Source of the DNA: G963677325 sp963810555
GTDB taxonomy: Bacteria; Bacteroidota; Bacteroidia; Bacteroidales; Prolixibacteraceae
NCBI GenBank assembly: GCA_963810555.1
Contig: CAWENX010000013.1
Coordinates: 1 to 64,000, forward strand
Direction of reading: 5' to 3'
Length of the DNA stretch: 64,000 bases
Shown piece by piece: positions 18,415-27,937 of this stretch. Made by a program: the position numbers and the translations under genes. Position 1 is the stretch's first letter; the number at the start of each line of letters is the position of its first letter. The notes under the pieces were generated by a model. The model was given only the letters and a program-made list of their open reading frames with translations, was not told the DNA's origin and made no database searches.

Positions 18415-20400
18415 ATGTGCGGAATAGCGGGATTTGTTGATTCCAGGAAATTTGTATCTGAAAAGGAAGTTGAGTCAATCTTAGACCGTATGCTGACCCG
18501 TATTTCCCACCGCGGTCCGGACGATTGCGGATTGTATCTGGAAGCCGGATTGGGAATGGGTAATGTCCGTCTCAGCATCATCGACCTGGAAGGCGGAAAC
18601 CAACCATTGTCCAATGAAGACGGGTCCATGTGGATTGTTTATAACGGTGAGATCTATAATTTCATTGAACTGCGTAAAGGTCTGATTGATAGGGGACACA
18701 GGTTTAAGACATTCAGTGATACGGAAGTGGTTTTACACATGTACGAAGAATATGGCGCATCTGCTCTTCAATATTTTAACGGACAATTCGCTTTTGCTAT
18801 CCGGGATACACGGAAAAATGAATTTTTTTTTGCCAGGGATCGTCTGGGTATCCGGCCTTTTTTTTATTCCGAGACTGACGGATCATTGGTTTTTGGTTCC
18901 GAGATCAAAGCTCTTTTTGAATATCCCGGAATCGACAGGTCAATTTCTCCAAAATCATTAAAAGAGGTATTTACTTTCTGGACAACCCTTACACCTCATA
19001 CAATTTTTAAAGGGGTCCATGAATTGCCTCCCGGACATAACGCGTTATATAAGAATGGCAAACTGGAGATACAATCGTACTGGACACTCCGGTTTACTAA
19101 TTGTACCAATCGTTTTGACGGAACTTTTGAAGATGCTTTGGATCATTTCAGATTTCTGTTGAGCGATTCGGTTGCCTTACGCTTACGGTCTGACGTCCCG
19201 GTGGGGGCATATCTGAGCGGAGGATTGGATTCGGGTGCAATTACGTCCTTCATCCTAAAGAGAGCTCCCGGTCATTTGAATACATTTTCTATTGGTTTTG
19301 AAGATGATGTTTTTGATGAATCAAAATATCAGAATGAGATCAGCCGCTATTTTCAAATCAACCATCAAAGAATTGTCTGTTCCGAAACTGATATTGCCAA
19401 ATGGTTTCCAAAGGTCATCTGGTATTCCGAAATACCTTTATTGAGAAGCGCACCTGCCCCAATGATGGGATTGTCAGACTTCGTTCGTGAACATGGCATA
19501 AAGGTTATTATTACCGGGGAGGGAGCCGATGAAGCCCTGGCGGGTTATGATATATTTAAAGAGGCCCTTATCAGGGAGTTTTGGGCGAAGCAGCCTCAAT
19601 CCGGAATCCGGCCTTTATTATTGAAAAAGCTTTATCAATACCTGCCGACTGTCGGTCAGTTGAATGCCGGAATGCTGAAGATGTTTTTCGGATATAAGCT
19701 TGAAATGACCGATTCGCCGGTTTATTCCCACTTGCTAAGATGGAGAAATACCAGTAATATTCAAAAACATTTTAATCCGGAATTGAGTGAATATCTGCGG
19801 GATTATGATCCCGTAGAATTTTACGCTGAAAAAATCAAACGGGAGGTTGACGGAATTTCATCGCTGGCGAAAGCCCAGTTGATCGAAACGAACGTTTTTA
19901 TGTCCGGTTATCTTCTTTCGTCCCAGGGAGATCGAATGTCTATGGCTAATTCCGTTGAAGGGCGTTACCCTTTTCTGGATCACCGGCTGATGGAGTTCGC
20001 GGCATCATTGCCCGATCAGTTTAAGCTGAAAGGTATGAATGAAAAATATCTTTTAAAAGAACTTATGCGTGATGAATTACCTGAATCCGTACTAAGCAGG
20101 CCAAAACAGCCCTACCGGGCTCCGATAGCGGAGGCTTTTACCGGTCTGAAAGCGCCGGATTATGTTGATGATATGATTTCGTCCGACCGAATAAAAGAGT
20201 ATGGAATTTTCAGTCCCGAATCCGTGCGGAGGCTGATGAAAAAGATGAGAACGGTACAGGATATTTCCGAGACCGATCATATGGCTTTGACCGGTATATT
20301 ATCAACGCAATTATTATATCATCAGTTTATCAGGAATTTTAAACCCTTACGGAAAAAAGACATATTGAAAGGTAAAGTAAGAAATAAGGTGGAAAGATAA
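18415..20400 (+). CDS. AsnB-like amidotransferase of the carrier-protein module
   Basis: The 661-residue protein starts MCGIAG, giving Cys2 as glutaminase nucleophile. The N-terminal domain has SHRGPDD and RLSIIDLEGGNQPLSNEDG, and the synthetase domain has the PP-loop SGGLDSG at 268-274; the last Gly replaces the usual Ser. Enzymes of this type in polysaccharide and exosortase loci amidate an acid other than aspartate. It is followed at 38 bases by a NAD-synthetase-like gene, so two ATP-pyrophosphatase amide formers sit side by side. Base composition here is higher in G+C than in the glycosyltransferase block upstream, which suggests a separate origin for the module. Substrate unknown. Confidence 0.88.
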   Translation: MCGIAGFVDSRKFVSEKEVESILDRMLTRISHRGPDDCGLYLEAGLGMGNVRLSIIDLEGGNQPLSNEDGSMWIVYNGEIYNFIELRKGLIDRGHRFKTFSDTEVVLHMYEEYGASALQYFNGQFAFAIRDTRKNEFFFARDRLGIRPFFYSETDGSLVFGSEIKALFEYPGIDRSISPKSLKEVFTFWTTLTPHTIFKGVHELPPGHNALYKNGKLEIQSYWTLRFTNCTNRFDGTFEDALDHFRFLLSDSVALRLRSDVPVGAYLSGGLDSGAITSFILKRAPGHLNTFSIGFEDDVFDESKYQNEISRYFQINHQRIVCSETDIAKWFPKVIWYSEIPLLRSAPAPMMGLSDFVREHGIKVIITGEGADEALAGYDIFKEALIREFWAKQPQSGIRPLLLKKLYQYLPTVGQLNAGMLKMFFGYKLEMTDSPVYSHLLRWRNTSNIQKHFNPELSEYLRDYDPVEFYAEKIKREVDGISSLAKAQLIETNVFMSGYLLSSQGDRMSMANSVEGRYPFLDHRLMEFAASLPDQFKLKGMNEKYLLKELMRDELPESVLSRPKQPYRAPIAEAFTGLKAPDYVDDMISSDRIKEYGIFSPESVRRLMKKMRTVQDISETDHMALTGILSTQLLYHQFIRNFKPLRKKDILKGKVRNKVER

Positions 20401-20437
20401 GAGAGTGGTAGGTTAAAGATAAAAGGATAAAAGACAG

Positions 20438-21433
20438 ATGGGAAAAAAGAAGAGATTTTCACGCGATATTCTGCAATTTAATAACGTTGAATATGTTGTT
20501 GAAAGAATATGCTCCAAATTAAGGGAGGATGTTTTTCATGTTTTGCGGCGCAAAGGAGGCGTTATCGGAATCAGCGGAGGAATTGATTCTTCCGTTACGC
20601 TGGCATTAGCTGCAAAGGCGCTTGGCGCTGAAAACGTTTCAGGTATTATGATCCCGGACAAAGATTCAAATCCGGAGAGCAAGTTACTGGCAAAAAAGCT
20701 TTCTGACCAACTTGGGATAAAAACGATAATCGAGGATATTTCTCCGGTTCTTGAGGGATTTCACTGCTACTCCAGGCGCGATGATGCGGTGAGACGGATC
20801 ATCCCCGATTATAATGAAAAAACCGATAAAATGAAAATAGCCATACCGGCGGAAAATGTTGAAAAAAATCTTCCTCCCGTTTTTCATGTAATTGTTTATT
20901 TTGCCAACGGAACAATGAAAAGCGAAAGGCTGCCGGTCAACGAATACTTACAGATTGTAGCGGCTTCAAATTTCAAACAGCGCAGCCGCATGTCTTTGCT
21001 TTATTATTACGCAGAATCATTGCACTTTGCTGTAGTGGGTACTCCTAATAAACATGAAATTGATCAGGGATTCTTTGTTAAATACGGTGACGGAGGCGCT
21101 GACTTATTTCCGATCGGGAATTTGTATAAGAGCCAGGTATACCAACTGGCCCGTTATCTGGAAATTTCGGATGAGATAATCCAAAGAACCCCGACGACAG
21201 ATACTTATTCTGCAGAACAGACACAGGAAGAGTTCTTCTATCAACTGCCATTCGAAGATATGGATCTGTTATGGTATGGCTGGGAGAACAGCTATCCGGC
21301 AGTTGAGGTTGCCATGGTTTTAGGTCGTTCAGTTGACGCGGTTTCTGCTATTTACAAAAATTTTGAGCGTAAACATAAAACGACTGAATATTTGAGAATG
21401 GCGACTATCCGCGGTTACGATTTTTGGGGTTAG
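20438..21433 (+). CDS. NAD synthetase-like ATP-dependent amide-forming enzyme
   Basis: The 331-residue protein carries the N-type ATP-pyrophosphatase P-loop SGGIDSS at 46-52, then NFKQRSRM at 178-185 and GTPNKHEIDQGFFVKYGDGG at 201-220, all hallmarks of NadE. It lacks a nitrilase domain, so it would need free ammonia or ammonia from a partner. Between residues 110 and 170 there is an insertion-like segment not usual in NadE. Sitting between an AsnB-like gene and an acyl-adenylating ligase, it is unlikely to be the housekeeping NadE. It may amidate or otherwise activate a carboxyl group in the same pathway. True NAD synthesis remains possible. Confidence 0.82.
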   Translation: MGKKKRFSRDILQFNNVEYVVERICSKLREDVFHVLRRKGGVIGISGGIDSSVTLALAAKALGAENVSGIMIPDKDSNPESKLLAKKLSDQLGIKTIIEDISPVLEGFHCYSRRDDAVRRIIPDYNEKTDKMKIAIPAENVEKNLPPVFHVIVYFANGTMKSERLPVNEYLQIVAASNFKQRSRMSLLYYYAESLHFAVVGTPNKHEIDQGFFVKYGDGGADLFPIGNLYKSQVYQLARYLEISDEIIQRTPTTDTYSAEQTQEEFFYQLPFEDMDLLWYGWENSYPAVEVAMVLGRSVDAVSAIYKNFERKHKTTEYLRMATIRGYDFWG

Positions 21434-21461
21434 GTTATGATTTTATCTTTTCAATTATATC

Positions 21462-22919
21462 ATGAATGTTTTTGATTTCCTGTTTGAGAATACCTCCACA
21501 TTTGAGAAGAAACTGATTCTTGGCACAAAGGAGCCAAAGTCATTCAGGGTTATTTATCAAGAATCCATCAAACTTGCAGGCTATTTGAGAATGAAACTTG
21601 GCCAGAAAAAGAAAATAGTATTGATGGCACAAAACAGTTCATTTTTTATAATGGCGTATCTGGGTATATTAAAATCAGGCAATATATGCGTCCCGTTGAG
21701 TCCGGGCATTGAACCGGAACGATTTCAATTTATAACAGATAAAACGAATTCCCGGACAGGTTTTATTTCGGATATTGTAAAAAACAGACTTAATCCCTCT
21801 TTAGATTGTATTACTGAAAAGATACTTAAGGAAATAATGGAAGGAGAATATGAATTGCCTTCTGCGGATGAGGAATTTGACGGAAACTGCATCGCTGAAA
21901 TTCTTTTTACCTCAGGATCGAGCGCACTGCCCAAGGGAGTCATGTTGTCGCATACAAATATCATATCCAATACCGGATCTATTGTACAATATCTCGGTTT
22001 AAGCGATAAGGACATCATGATGGTTGTTTTGCCTTTTTTTTATTGTTACGGTCTTTCCCTGCTTCATACTCATATCCGGGCCGGCGGTTCACTGGTGCTC
22101 AACAATAGTTTTATTTTCCTGGGATCAACTGTCAATGATCTGAACAAATATTGCTGTACAGGTTTTGCCGGCGTTCCCAGTCATTTCCAGATACTGTTGA
22201 GGAAGTCTGCACTGTTTAAAAGCACTAAATTTCCTTTCCTGCGCTATGTAACTCAGGCCGGAGGGAAGCTTCACAATGTCTTTATTGATGAATTTACGGA
22301 AACCTTTCCGGATATTCAGTTTTTTGTGATGTATGGCCAAACCGAAGCGACTGCAAGGTTATCCTATCTTCCCCCGTCTATGATAAAAGCAAAGTCCGGT
22401 TCCATTGGCAAAGGGATTCCCGGAGTGGAATTAAAGGTTGTAAATGGGAAAGGGATTCAGGTAGTTCCGGGGGAAACCGGTGAAATTCTTGCACGCGGGA
22501 AAAACGTGATGAAGGGGTATTTTGAAGATCAGGGGTTGACTACCGGCACTATCAGAAACAACTGGCTTTATACAGGTGATTTGGCTACCATAGATGAAGA
22601 AGGATATATTTATATTACAGGCAGAAAAAAGGAGTTCATTAAAGCGGGCGGCAGGAGGATTAGTCCAAAGGAAATAGAAGAAGTAGTTGTGATGATGAAG
22701 GGCGTAATTGATTGCAAGGCAGAAGCTGTAACGGATCCGTTAAACGGCGAAGGCATTAGAGTTGCCGTTGTTGTGAATGAAAGCGGGAATGAAATAACCA
22801 GTGAGAGCTTAAGACAATTTTGCGCGGAGAGGCTTCAAAATTATAAAGTCCCAACAGAAGTTGTATTTAATGAATCTATGGAGTTAAGTATTACGGGCAA
22901 AAAGGTAAAGTTGATTTAG
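21462..22919 (+). CDS. AMP-dependent acyl/aminoacyl ligase (ANL superfamily)
   Basis: The 485-residue enzyme has the adenylation core motifs in order: TSGSSALPKG at 150-159, MYGQTEATARL near 290, LYTGDLATIDEEGYIYITGR near 370 and the hinge EFIKAGGRRISPKEIE. The C-terminal catalytic lysine lies in ITGKKVKLI. It would activate a carboxylic acid as acyl-AMP and load it on the carrier protein or CoA. It is rather short and has no peptidyl-carrier domain, which fits the free-standing carrier protein at 18173. It is the last gene of the module. Similar ligases accompany AsnB-like genes in exosortase-type loci. The acid cannot be read from the motifs. Confidence 0.9.
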   Translation: MNVFDFLFENTSTFEKKLILGTKEPKSFRVIYQESIKLAGYLRMKLGQKKKIVLMAQNSSFFIMAYLGILKSGNICVPLSPGIEPERFQFITDKTNSRTGFISDIVKNRLNPSLDCITEKILKEIMEGEYELPSADEEFDGNCIAEILFTSGSSALPKGVMLSHTNIISNTGSIVQYLGLSDKDIMMVVLPFFYCYGLSLLHTHIRAGGSLVLNNSFIFLGSTVNDLNKYCCTGFAGVPSHFQILLRKSALFKSTKFPFLRYVTQAGGKLHNVFIDEFTETFPDIQFFVMYGQTEATARLSYLPPSMIKAKSGSIGKGIPGVELKVVNGKGIQVVPGETGEILARGKNVMKGYFEDQGLTTGTIRNNWLYTGDLATIDEEGYIYITGRKKEFIKAGGRRISPKEIEEVVVMMKGVIDCKAEAVTDPLNGEGIRVAVVVNESGNEITSESLRQFCAERLQNYKVPTEVVFNESMELSITGKKVKLI

Positions 22920-23242
22920 GTTATGACACTAAGAACAGCTATATGTTTGATGCAGCATGGTGTAATCGACAAATTAACAAGCTCTTATTTAATAAAGGTA
23001 TTTATTACTCCCAATTTCTATGACAAAGCTAAACCAGTCAGATAATATGCTTATATTTAAAGTGTTATATCAAGAATAAATACTTTTTCAACAAATGCAG
23101 GACAAAATAATAGGACTATTGAATATTGGGCAAGAAAAGCCATACGTTAAAAAATATTTTCTTTAAGTCCTGCTGCCATATAGACAACGATTTTAATTTT
23201 TAGTTATACAAAATAAATTTTGATTTTAGTAATTATCATATT
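22920..23242. other. Intergenic stretch before the Wzc gene
   Basis: No intact gene is present. A short open stretch directly after the ligase stop reads YDTKNSYMFDAAWCNRQINK and stops near 23023; it has no start codon and may be a relic, but its family was not recognised. The last 60 bases are very AT-rich and are the likely place of a promoter for the export block that begins at 23243, though no clean TAnnTTTG box is seen. Confidence 0.4.
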
Positions 23243-25585
23243 ATGAAACAAGAGACCGATAATTCCGCCTATTACCCGGAACAACGAACCACATTTGATT
23301 TCAAGAAAATTTTTCACCTTATTATCAGGAAATGGCATTGGTTTGCAATCTCCATTTTTGTCGGGCTTTTAACAGCCTGGTTGTACAATCGGTATATGCC
23401 TTCGGTATACAGTATTCATTCGTCTTTGATTGTTAATGAATATGAAAGCGGGATCAAGCGGTTTAGTTTGTCTCAGGGTACCATCAATGAACAGGGTATT
23501 AATGTCTTACGGCAGGATCATCCACGCCGGCTAAGATCATATATACTGAATTTAAAAACGCTTCAGAGCCTTGGGTGGAATATTTCCTGGTATCAAAAGA
23601 CACTTCTCTATGACAAGGATCTGTACGGAAGTGAACCTTACAGAGTGACCTTGTTGTCTAACAGAACAAACCTCACTAATGTCCCGGTTTCAATTAAGCA
23701 GATCTCCGATTCTGAATTTCAGGCAGATGTAGATGCAACCATAAGCAATTCAGCCATTCCGGTTAAGTTTTCTCAAAAGGGAAGGTTCGGAGAACCGTTT
23801 ATGAATAGCTATTTTGGTTTTACTTTGGAAAAGTTGACTGGTCAGTCGGTTTCAGAAAAGGAGCTTTATTTTGTGATCAATGATTTGAACAGTCTTGCCT
23901 TACAATATCAAAATAAGCTTAAAGTAATTTATAATGAAAAGATACCGGATGTGATGGAATTGATTTTGTCCGAAAACAATCCCGAAAGGGGTGTTAACTT
24001 TTTGAACAGTCTGGAGCAAACTTATACGGACAATGGACTTGCTGAAAAAAACCGTGTGGCAGAGAATACGATGAAATTTATTGACAGCCAGCTGAAAAAC
24101 GTTAGTGATTCACTTTCTCATTCGGCGAACAGGTTCACCAACTACCGTACCCGCACTCAGTCAGTGGATCTTAGCCAGGAAGGAGGGATTGTTATGCAAA
24201 AACGGGAATCATTGGAATCGGAAAGGGCAGTTCTCGAGAACCGAATTAACTATTTACGTAACCTTCTTGAAGAGATGAATGATTCAAGAAAGATGAAACA
24301 GGTCAGTGTACCATCGGTATTCGGGATCACCGATCCGACTTTAAACACATTGGTTACTAAATTGAGTGACTTGTACAGTAAGCGTGAAGTGCAATCATTT
24401 TCTGTCCAGGATAAAGCTCCTTCATTGATATTGCTGGACAAAGAGATAGAGTTTACCCATAATATGCTGGCACAAAATATCAATTCTCTTCTTTCAGCCA
24501 CAGAATCGGATCTGGGAAACCTAATGAAGCGTGCCGGCGGATTTAATTCTCAGTTAACTCTTTTGCCAAGAACCGAACTGCAATTAAGCTCTCTTAGAAG
24601 AAGTTTTGATTTGAACAATGAATTATATACTTATCTTTTGAAAATGAGGGCAGAAAGTGCAATTACCTATGCGTCCAATCAACCGGATGTAAAAGTATTG
24701 GATCCCGCAAGTATTGAAACCACAATTCAAACCAGGCCCTTGACAATCATCAATTATTTGATTGGAATAATTTTGGGATTTTTAATACCATTCGGTATCA
24801 TTTTGTTTAATGATTTCATTAAAGGCTTTATTCAGTCGAAAGAGGAGGTCGAAGGACTGACTAAGTTGTCTGTTCTTGGGATGATTATGCATAACAAGAG
24901 CAGAAAAGATTTGGTTGTACTTGAAAATCCGAGGTCAAATATTTCTGAATCGTTCCGCCTGATAAGGACAAATCTGAAATTTATTCTTAATGAGAAAGAT
25001 AAAAAAGTAATTGCTGTACAATCGACCATTGCGGGTGAAGGCAAGTCTTTTATTTCTATTAATCTTGCCTCCATTTTGGCAATGAACAATCTTAAAGTGC
25101 TGCTCGTCGGCGTGGATATGCGTATGTCAACCGTTCACAAAATACTAAAATCACAGAATAAAGCGGGACTGAGCACATATCTAAGCAATCAGGATAGTTT
25201 TGAAGACATTGTTGAAGACACTACAATCAACAATCTGAGTTATATTTCATCCGGGCCGGTTCCGCCAAATCCGGCTGAACTGCTTGAAAATGGTTATTTT
25301 GAACGTTTTATGGAAGAAGCGAAATCGAGGTTCGATTATATTATACTTGACAATCCACCTGTTGCACTGGTTACGGATGGGATTATTGCAGGGCGTCATG
25401 CAGATCTCAATCTATTTGTAATTCGTTTTCGTTACAGCAGCAGGGAACAGATCAAACTTATTAATGAACTTGATATCACAAAGACAATGCCTAAACTCGC
25501 ACTTGTTTTAAATGATGCAATTAAGGAGAATTTTGTTGGTGGAAATTACTATAATTACAGGAATAAAAGTTATTTTAAAGAATAG
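23243..25585 (+). CDS. wzc: Wzc-like polysaccharide co-polymerase and tyrosine autokinase
   Basis: The 780-residue inner membrane protein combines a Wzz chain-length domain and a BY-kinase. The first membrane helix is at about residues 32-48 and the second at about 503-525 (INYLIGIILGFLIPFGIILF), with a long coiled-coil periplasmic part between. The cytoplasmic kinase has Walker A GEGKS at 598-602 with Lys601, the A-prime strand VLLVGVDMR and a Walker B-like YIILDNPP. The C terminus carries the tyrosine cluster, Tyr769, Tyr770, Tyr772 and Tyr777. It controls chain length and export together with the Wza protein encoded at 30298. It is followed by 551 bases without a gene. Confidence 0.95.
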   Translation: MKQETDNSAYYPEQRTTFDFKKIFHLIIRKWHWFAISIFVGLLTAWLYNRYMPSVYSIHSSLIVNEYESGIKRFSLSQGTINEQGINVLRQDHPRRLRSYILNLKTLQSLGWNISWYQKTLLYDKDLYGSEPYRVTLLSNRTNLTNVPVSIKQISDSEFQADVDATISNSAIPVKFSQKGRFGEPFMNSYFGFTLEKLTGQSVSEKELYFVINDLNSLALQYQNKLKVIYNEKIPDVMELILSENNPERGVNFLNSLEQTYTDNGLAEKNRVAENTMKFIDSQLKNVSDSLSHSANRFTNYRTRTQSVDLSQEGGIVMQKRESLESERAVLENRINYLRNLLEEMNDSRKMKQVSVPSVFGITDPTLNTLVTKLSDLYSKREVQSFSVQDKAPSLILLDKEIEFTHNMLAQNINSLLSATESDLGNLMKRAGGFNSQLTLLPRTELQLSSLRRSFDLNNELYTYLLKMRAESAITYASNQPDVKVLDPASIETTIQTRPLTIINYLIGIILGFLIPFGIILFNDFIKGFIQSKEEVEGLTKLSVLGMIMHNKSRKDLVVLENPRSNISESFRLIRTNLKFILNEKDKKVIAVQSTIAGEGKSFISINLASILAMNNLKVLLVGVDMRMSTVHKILKSQNKAGLSTYLSNQDSFEDIVEDTTINNLSYISSGPVPPNPAELLENGYFERFMEEAKSRFDYIILDNPPVALVTDGIIAGRHADLNLFVIRFRYSSREQIKLINELDITKTMPKLALVLNDAIKENFVGGNYYNYRNKSYFKE

Positions 25586-26136
25586 GCGCGTACGACAAAA
25601 ATCCTGTAACGAAAGACGCTACAACATTACTGTCTGTTTCTTTTTAAGCGAAGATCAGCGAAGCTAAACCTTAACCTGGTGTTCATGTGCTTGACAGTAT
25701 CGCCCAGTATCAATGCGTATCCCTGATATCCAGGTATCCAATTATTCTGTGTATTTTATTTGATTCTTTTCTCTGTAATCATCATGATGGCTTAATAAAA
25801 CTTGCCACCAGGTCACTAAATCACCAAGAAACACTAAAAAAGGATAAATAATTTACGCCTGCATCTTTTTGAATGGTATATGAAGGAATTAATAACATGC
25901 ATCTTCTCATTTTTATGTAACCTAAATATTGTATTTACATGCCGAGAGATAACAAAGATATCTCAACTAACGCTGCGTTGGTTGTAGAAAAAATTCCGGT
26001 TATTACAAAGATTTCACAGCTATGCTTTTTTGGATACACTTAACGACTTTAGTTTATAAAGTTTTTGAAATTCTTTTTAGTTCTGGCTTGCTCCGGTTAG
26101 ATAATACATCTGGCGAACACATTTATAATTCGATTA
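25586..26136. other. Long intergenic region between the Wzc and sugar transferase genes
   Basis: No intact gene is visible. On the minus strand about 25625-25750 there is a short open stretch (NNWIPGYQGYALILGDTVKH then a FSFADLRLKRNRQ end) that looks translated-like but has no start and no recognised family. The remainder is AT-rich with no strong hairpin. The break suggests that the sugar transferase and downstream genes have their own promoter. Confidence 0.35.
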
Positions 26137-26748
26137 ATGAAAGTTTGTTATTATATGGCTAAAAGAGCTTTCGATATATTATTTTCTGTAACAGGGCTGT
26201 TAATTATGCTTCCTATTACGATTCTCATTGCACTGATCATCTTTATCGAGGACCGGAGACCAGTCTTTTTCAAACAGGAAAGGATTGGATTATATCTGAA
26301 ACCATTTAACCTTTATAAGTTCAGATCGATGAGGATAAATAAGGATTCTTCTTTTGGAAGTTTTGATGCGGGTGACCGATCGAGAGTTACCAGAGTTGGA
26401 AAGGTGTTAAGAAAAACAAAACTCGATGAGTTACCACAACTATTCAATGTTCTGAAAGGTGATATGTCAATAGTCGGTCCTCGTCCGGAAGTTAAACAAT
26501 ATGTTGAAATTTACCCTGATAGATGGTCAATCGTCTGTAAAGTCAAACCAGGTATAACCGATAATGCTTCTATTGAATTTCGCAATGAAGAAGAGATTCT
26601 CAGGAATTCGCAACTCCCCCAAAAAACTTATATAGAAGAGATATTACCCAGAAAAATAAATTCCTACGAGCAATATGTAAGAATCCATTCATTTCTTGGT
26701 GATTTGAAAATCATATTAAAAACGATTTATGTTATCCTTTCCAAATGA
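26137..26748 (+). CDS. Initiating phosphoglycosyl transferase (PglC-like bacterial sugar transferase)
   Basis: The 203-residue protein is a small monotopic phosphoglycosyl transferase. It has one N-terminal re-entrant membrane helix (about residues 8-35), the basic KQERIGLYLKPFNLYKFRSM segment, KTKLDELPQLFNVLKGDMS with the Asp-Glu catalytic pair, and VGPRPE. ATG 26155 (MAKRAFDI) is an equally likely start. These enzymes move a phospho-sugar from a UDP-sugar to undecaprenyl phosphate, the first step of repeat-unit synthesis. The next two enzyme genes encode a PglE-like aminotransferase and a PglF-like dehydratase, pointing to a UDP-diNAcBac or UDP-amino-dideoxy-HexNAc substrate. Confidence 0.93.
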   Translation: MKVCYYMAKRAFDILFSVTGLLIMLPITILIALIIFIEDRRPVFFKQERIGLYLKPFNLYKFRSMRINKDSSFGSFDAGDRSRVTRVGKVLRKTKLDELPQLFNVLKGDMSIVGPRPEVKQYVEIYPDRWSIVCKVKPGITDNASIEFRNEEEILRNSQLPQKTYIEEILPRKINSYEQYVRIHSFLGDLKIILKTIYVILSK

Positions 26749-26773
26749 AGAATTTTATCCAAAAGAATAGAAT

Positions 26774-27937
26774 ATGAATATTCCATATGCGAAAATTTCA
26801 ATTAGTGGCAACGAATTGAAGTATGTTACGGAAGTTCTTGATAGTGGCTGGCTTACAACCGCTTCAAAGGCTGTAAAATTTGAAAATGATTTTGCACAAT
26901 TTGTTGGAGCAAAATATGCTTGTGCTGTCAACTCATGCACAGCTGCATTGCATTTAGCGATTGAGGCCCTTGGAATAAGGCAGGGAGATAAAGTTCTTGT
27001 TCCATCATTGACATTCACCGCTTCGGCAGAAGTAGTACGATATATGGGGGCAGATCCGGTAATTGTTGATGTTGAGTACGGTACAGGACTTGTTACCCCA
27101 GGGATCGTCAAAGAAGCGTTGAAAAAAAATGCAGGAGTCAAGGCTTTAATATTAGTACATTATGCCGGACAGGCAGCTAATATGACAACACCTGCGGGCG
27201 AAGGGATACTGGATATCTGTCGAAAAAATCATATCAAAGTAATTCAGGATGCGGCCCATGCATTCCCGACAAAATTCGGTAATAAATACATTGGCTCTTT
27301 TGGCGATGCAACATGCTTCAGTTTTTATGCCAATAAAACAATTACAACCGGGGAAGGTGGAATGCTTGTTACTGACGATGAAAAAATTTACAAAAGGGTA
27401 AAAACCATGCGTTTGCATGGTATTAACCGGGATGTATGGAACCGTTTTACCTCCGTGAAAGCTTCTTGGGAGTATGATGTAATTGCTCCGGGATACAAAT
27501 ACAATATGCCTGATATCAATGCGGCTATCGGACTTGCCCAACTGGAGCAGGCCGAGTTTTTCAGAAAAGAAAGGCAGCGATGTGCAGAACACTATTTTCA
27601 GACATTAAAAAACATACCTGAAATTGATTTGCCTGAATGTCACAATTCACATGAAGATCATTCCTGGCATCTTTTCCCGATAATTATTAAACCGGGGGCC
27701 AACATATCGAGGAATGAATTTATTGAAAAAATCTCCCAAAAAGGGATAGGGGTTTCGGTTCATTATAAACCTATCCATCATATGTCGTATTACAAACAAA
27801 AATACGACCTGAGGCCGCAGGATTATCCGAATTGCGAGAAAATATGGCAGGGTACGGTGTCGTTACCCATTTACCCAGACCTGAAAAATAATGAACTTGA
27901 ATATGTTAGTACGGTAATAAAAAATTTTTTTAATTGA
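26774..27937 (+). CDS. DegT-family UDP-4-keto-sugar aminotransferase (PglE-like)
   Basis: The protein has 387 residues. The PLP lysine is Lys188 in FSFYANKTIT, Asp159 in QDAAHAF binds the cofactor, and CAVNSCTAALHLAI near residue 50 is the phosphate loop. The TTGEGGMLVTDDE and YKYNMPDINAAIGL segments are typical of enzymes such as PglE, PseC and ArnB acting on UDP-4-keto-6-deoxy-HexNAc. It starts 25 bases after the PglC-like gene and precedes the dehydratase gene, so the three form a coherent pathway. It is clearly related to the decayed copy at 16975. UDP-linked rather than dTDP-linked substrate is an inference from neighbours. Confidence 0.9.
   Translation: MNIPYAKISISGNELKYVTEVLDSGWLTTASKAVKFENDFAQFVGAKYACAVNSCTAALHLAIEALGIRQGDKVLVPSLTFTASAEVVRYMGADPVIVDVEYGTGLVTPGIVKEALKKNAGVKALILVHYAGQAANMTTPAGEGILDICRKNHIKVIQDAAHAFPTKFGNKYIGSFGDATCFSFYANKTITTGEGGMLVTDDEKIYKRVKTMRLHGINRDVWNRFTSVKASWEYDVIAPGYKYNMPDINAAIGLAQLEQAEFFRKERQRCAEHYFQTLKNIPEIDLPECHNSHEDHSWHLFPIIIKPGANISRNEFIEKISQKGIGVSVHYKPIHHMSYYKQKYDLRPQDYPNCEKIWQGTVSLPIYPDLKNNELEYVSTVIKNFFN

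Noticed and set aside
25625..25750. A gene on the minus strand in the gap after the Wzc gene
   Set aside because: Only about 42 codons are open, without a start codon or recognised family; at most a relic.
26755..27592. Minus-strand ORFs opposite the aminotransferase
   Set aside because: They are shadows of a well-supported gene with catalytic motifs; no coherent domain on the minus strand.
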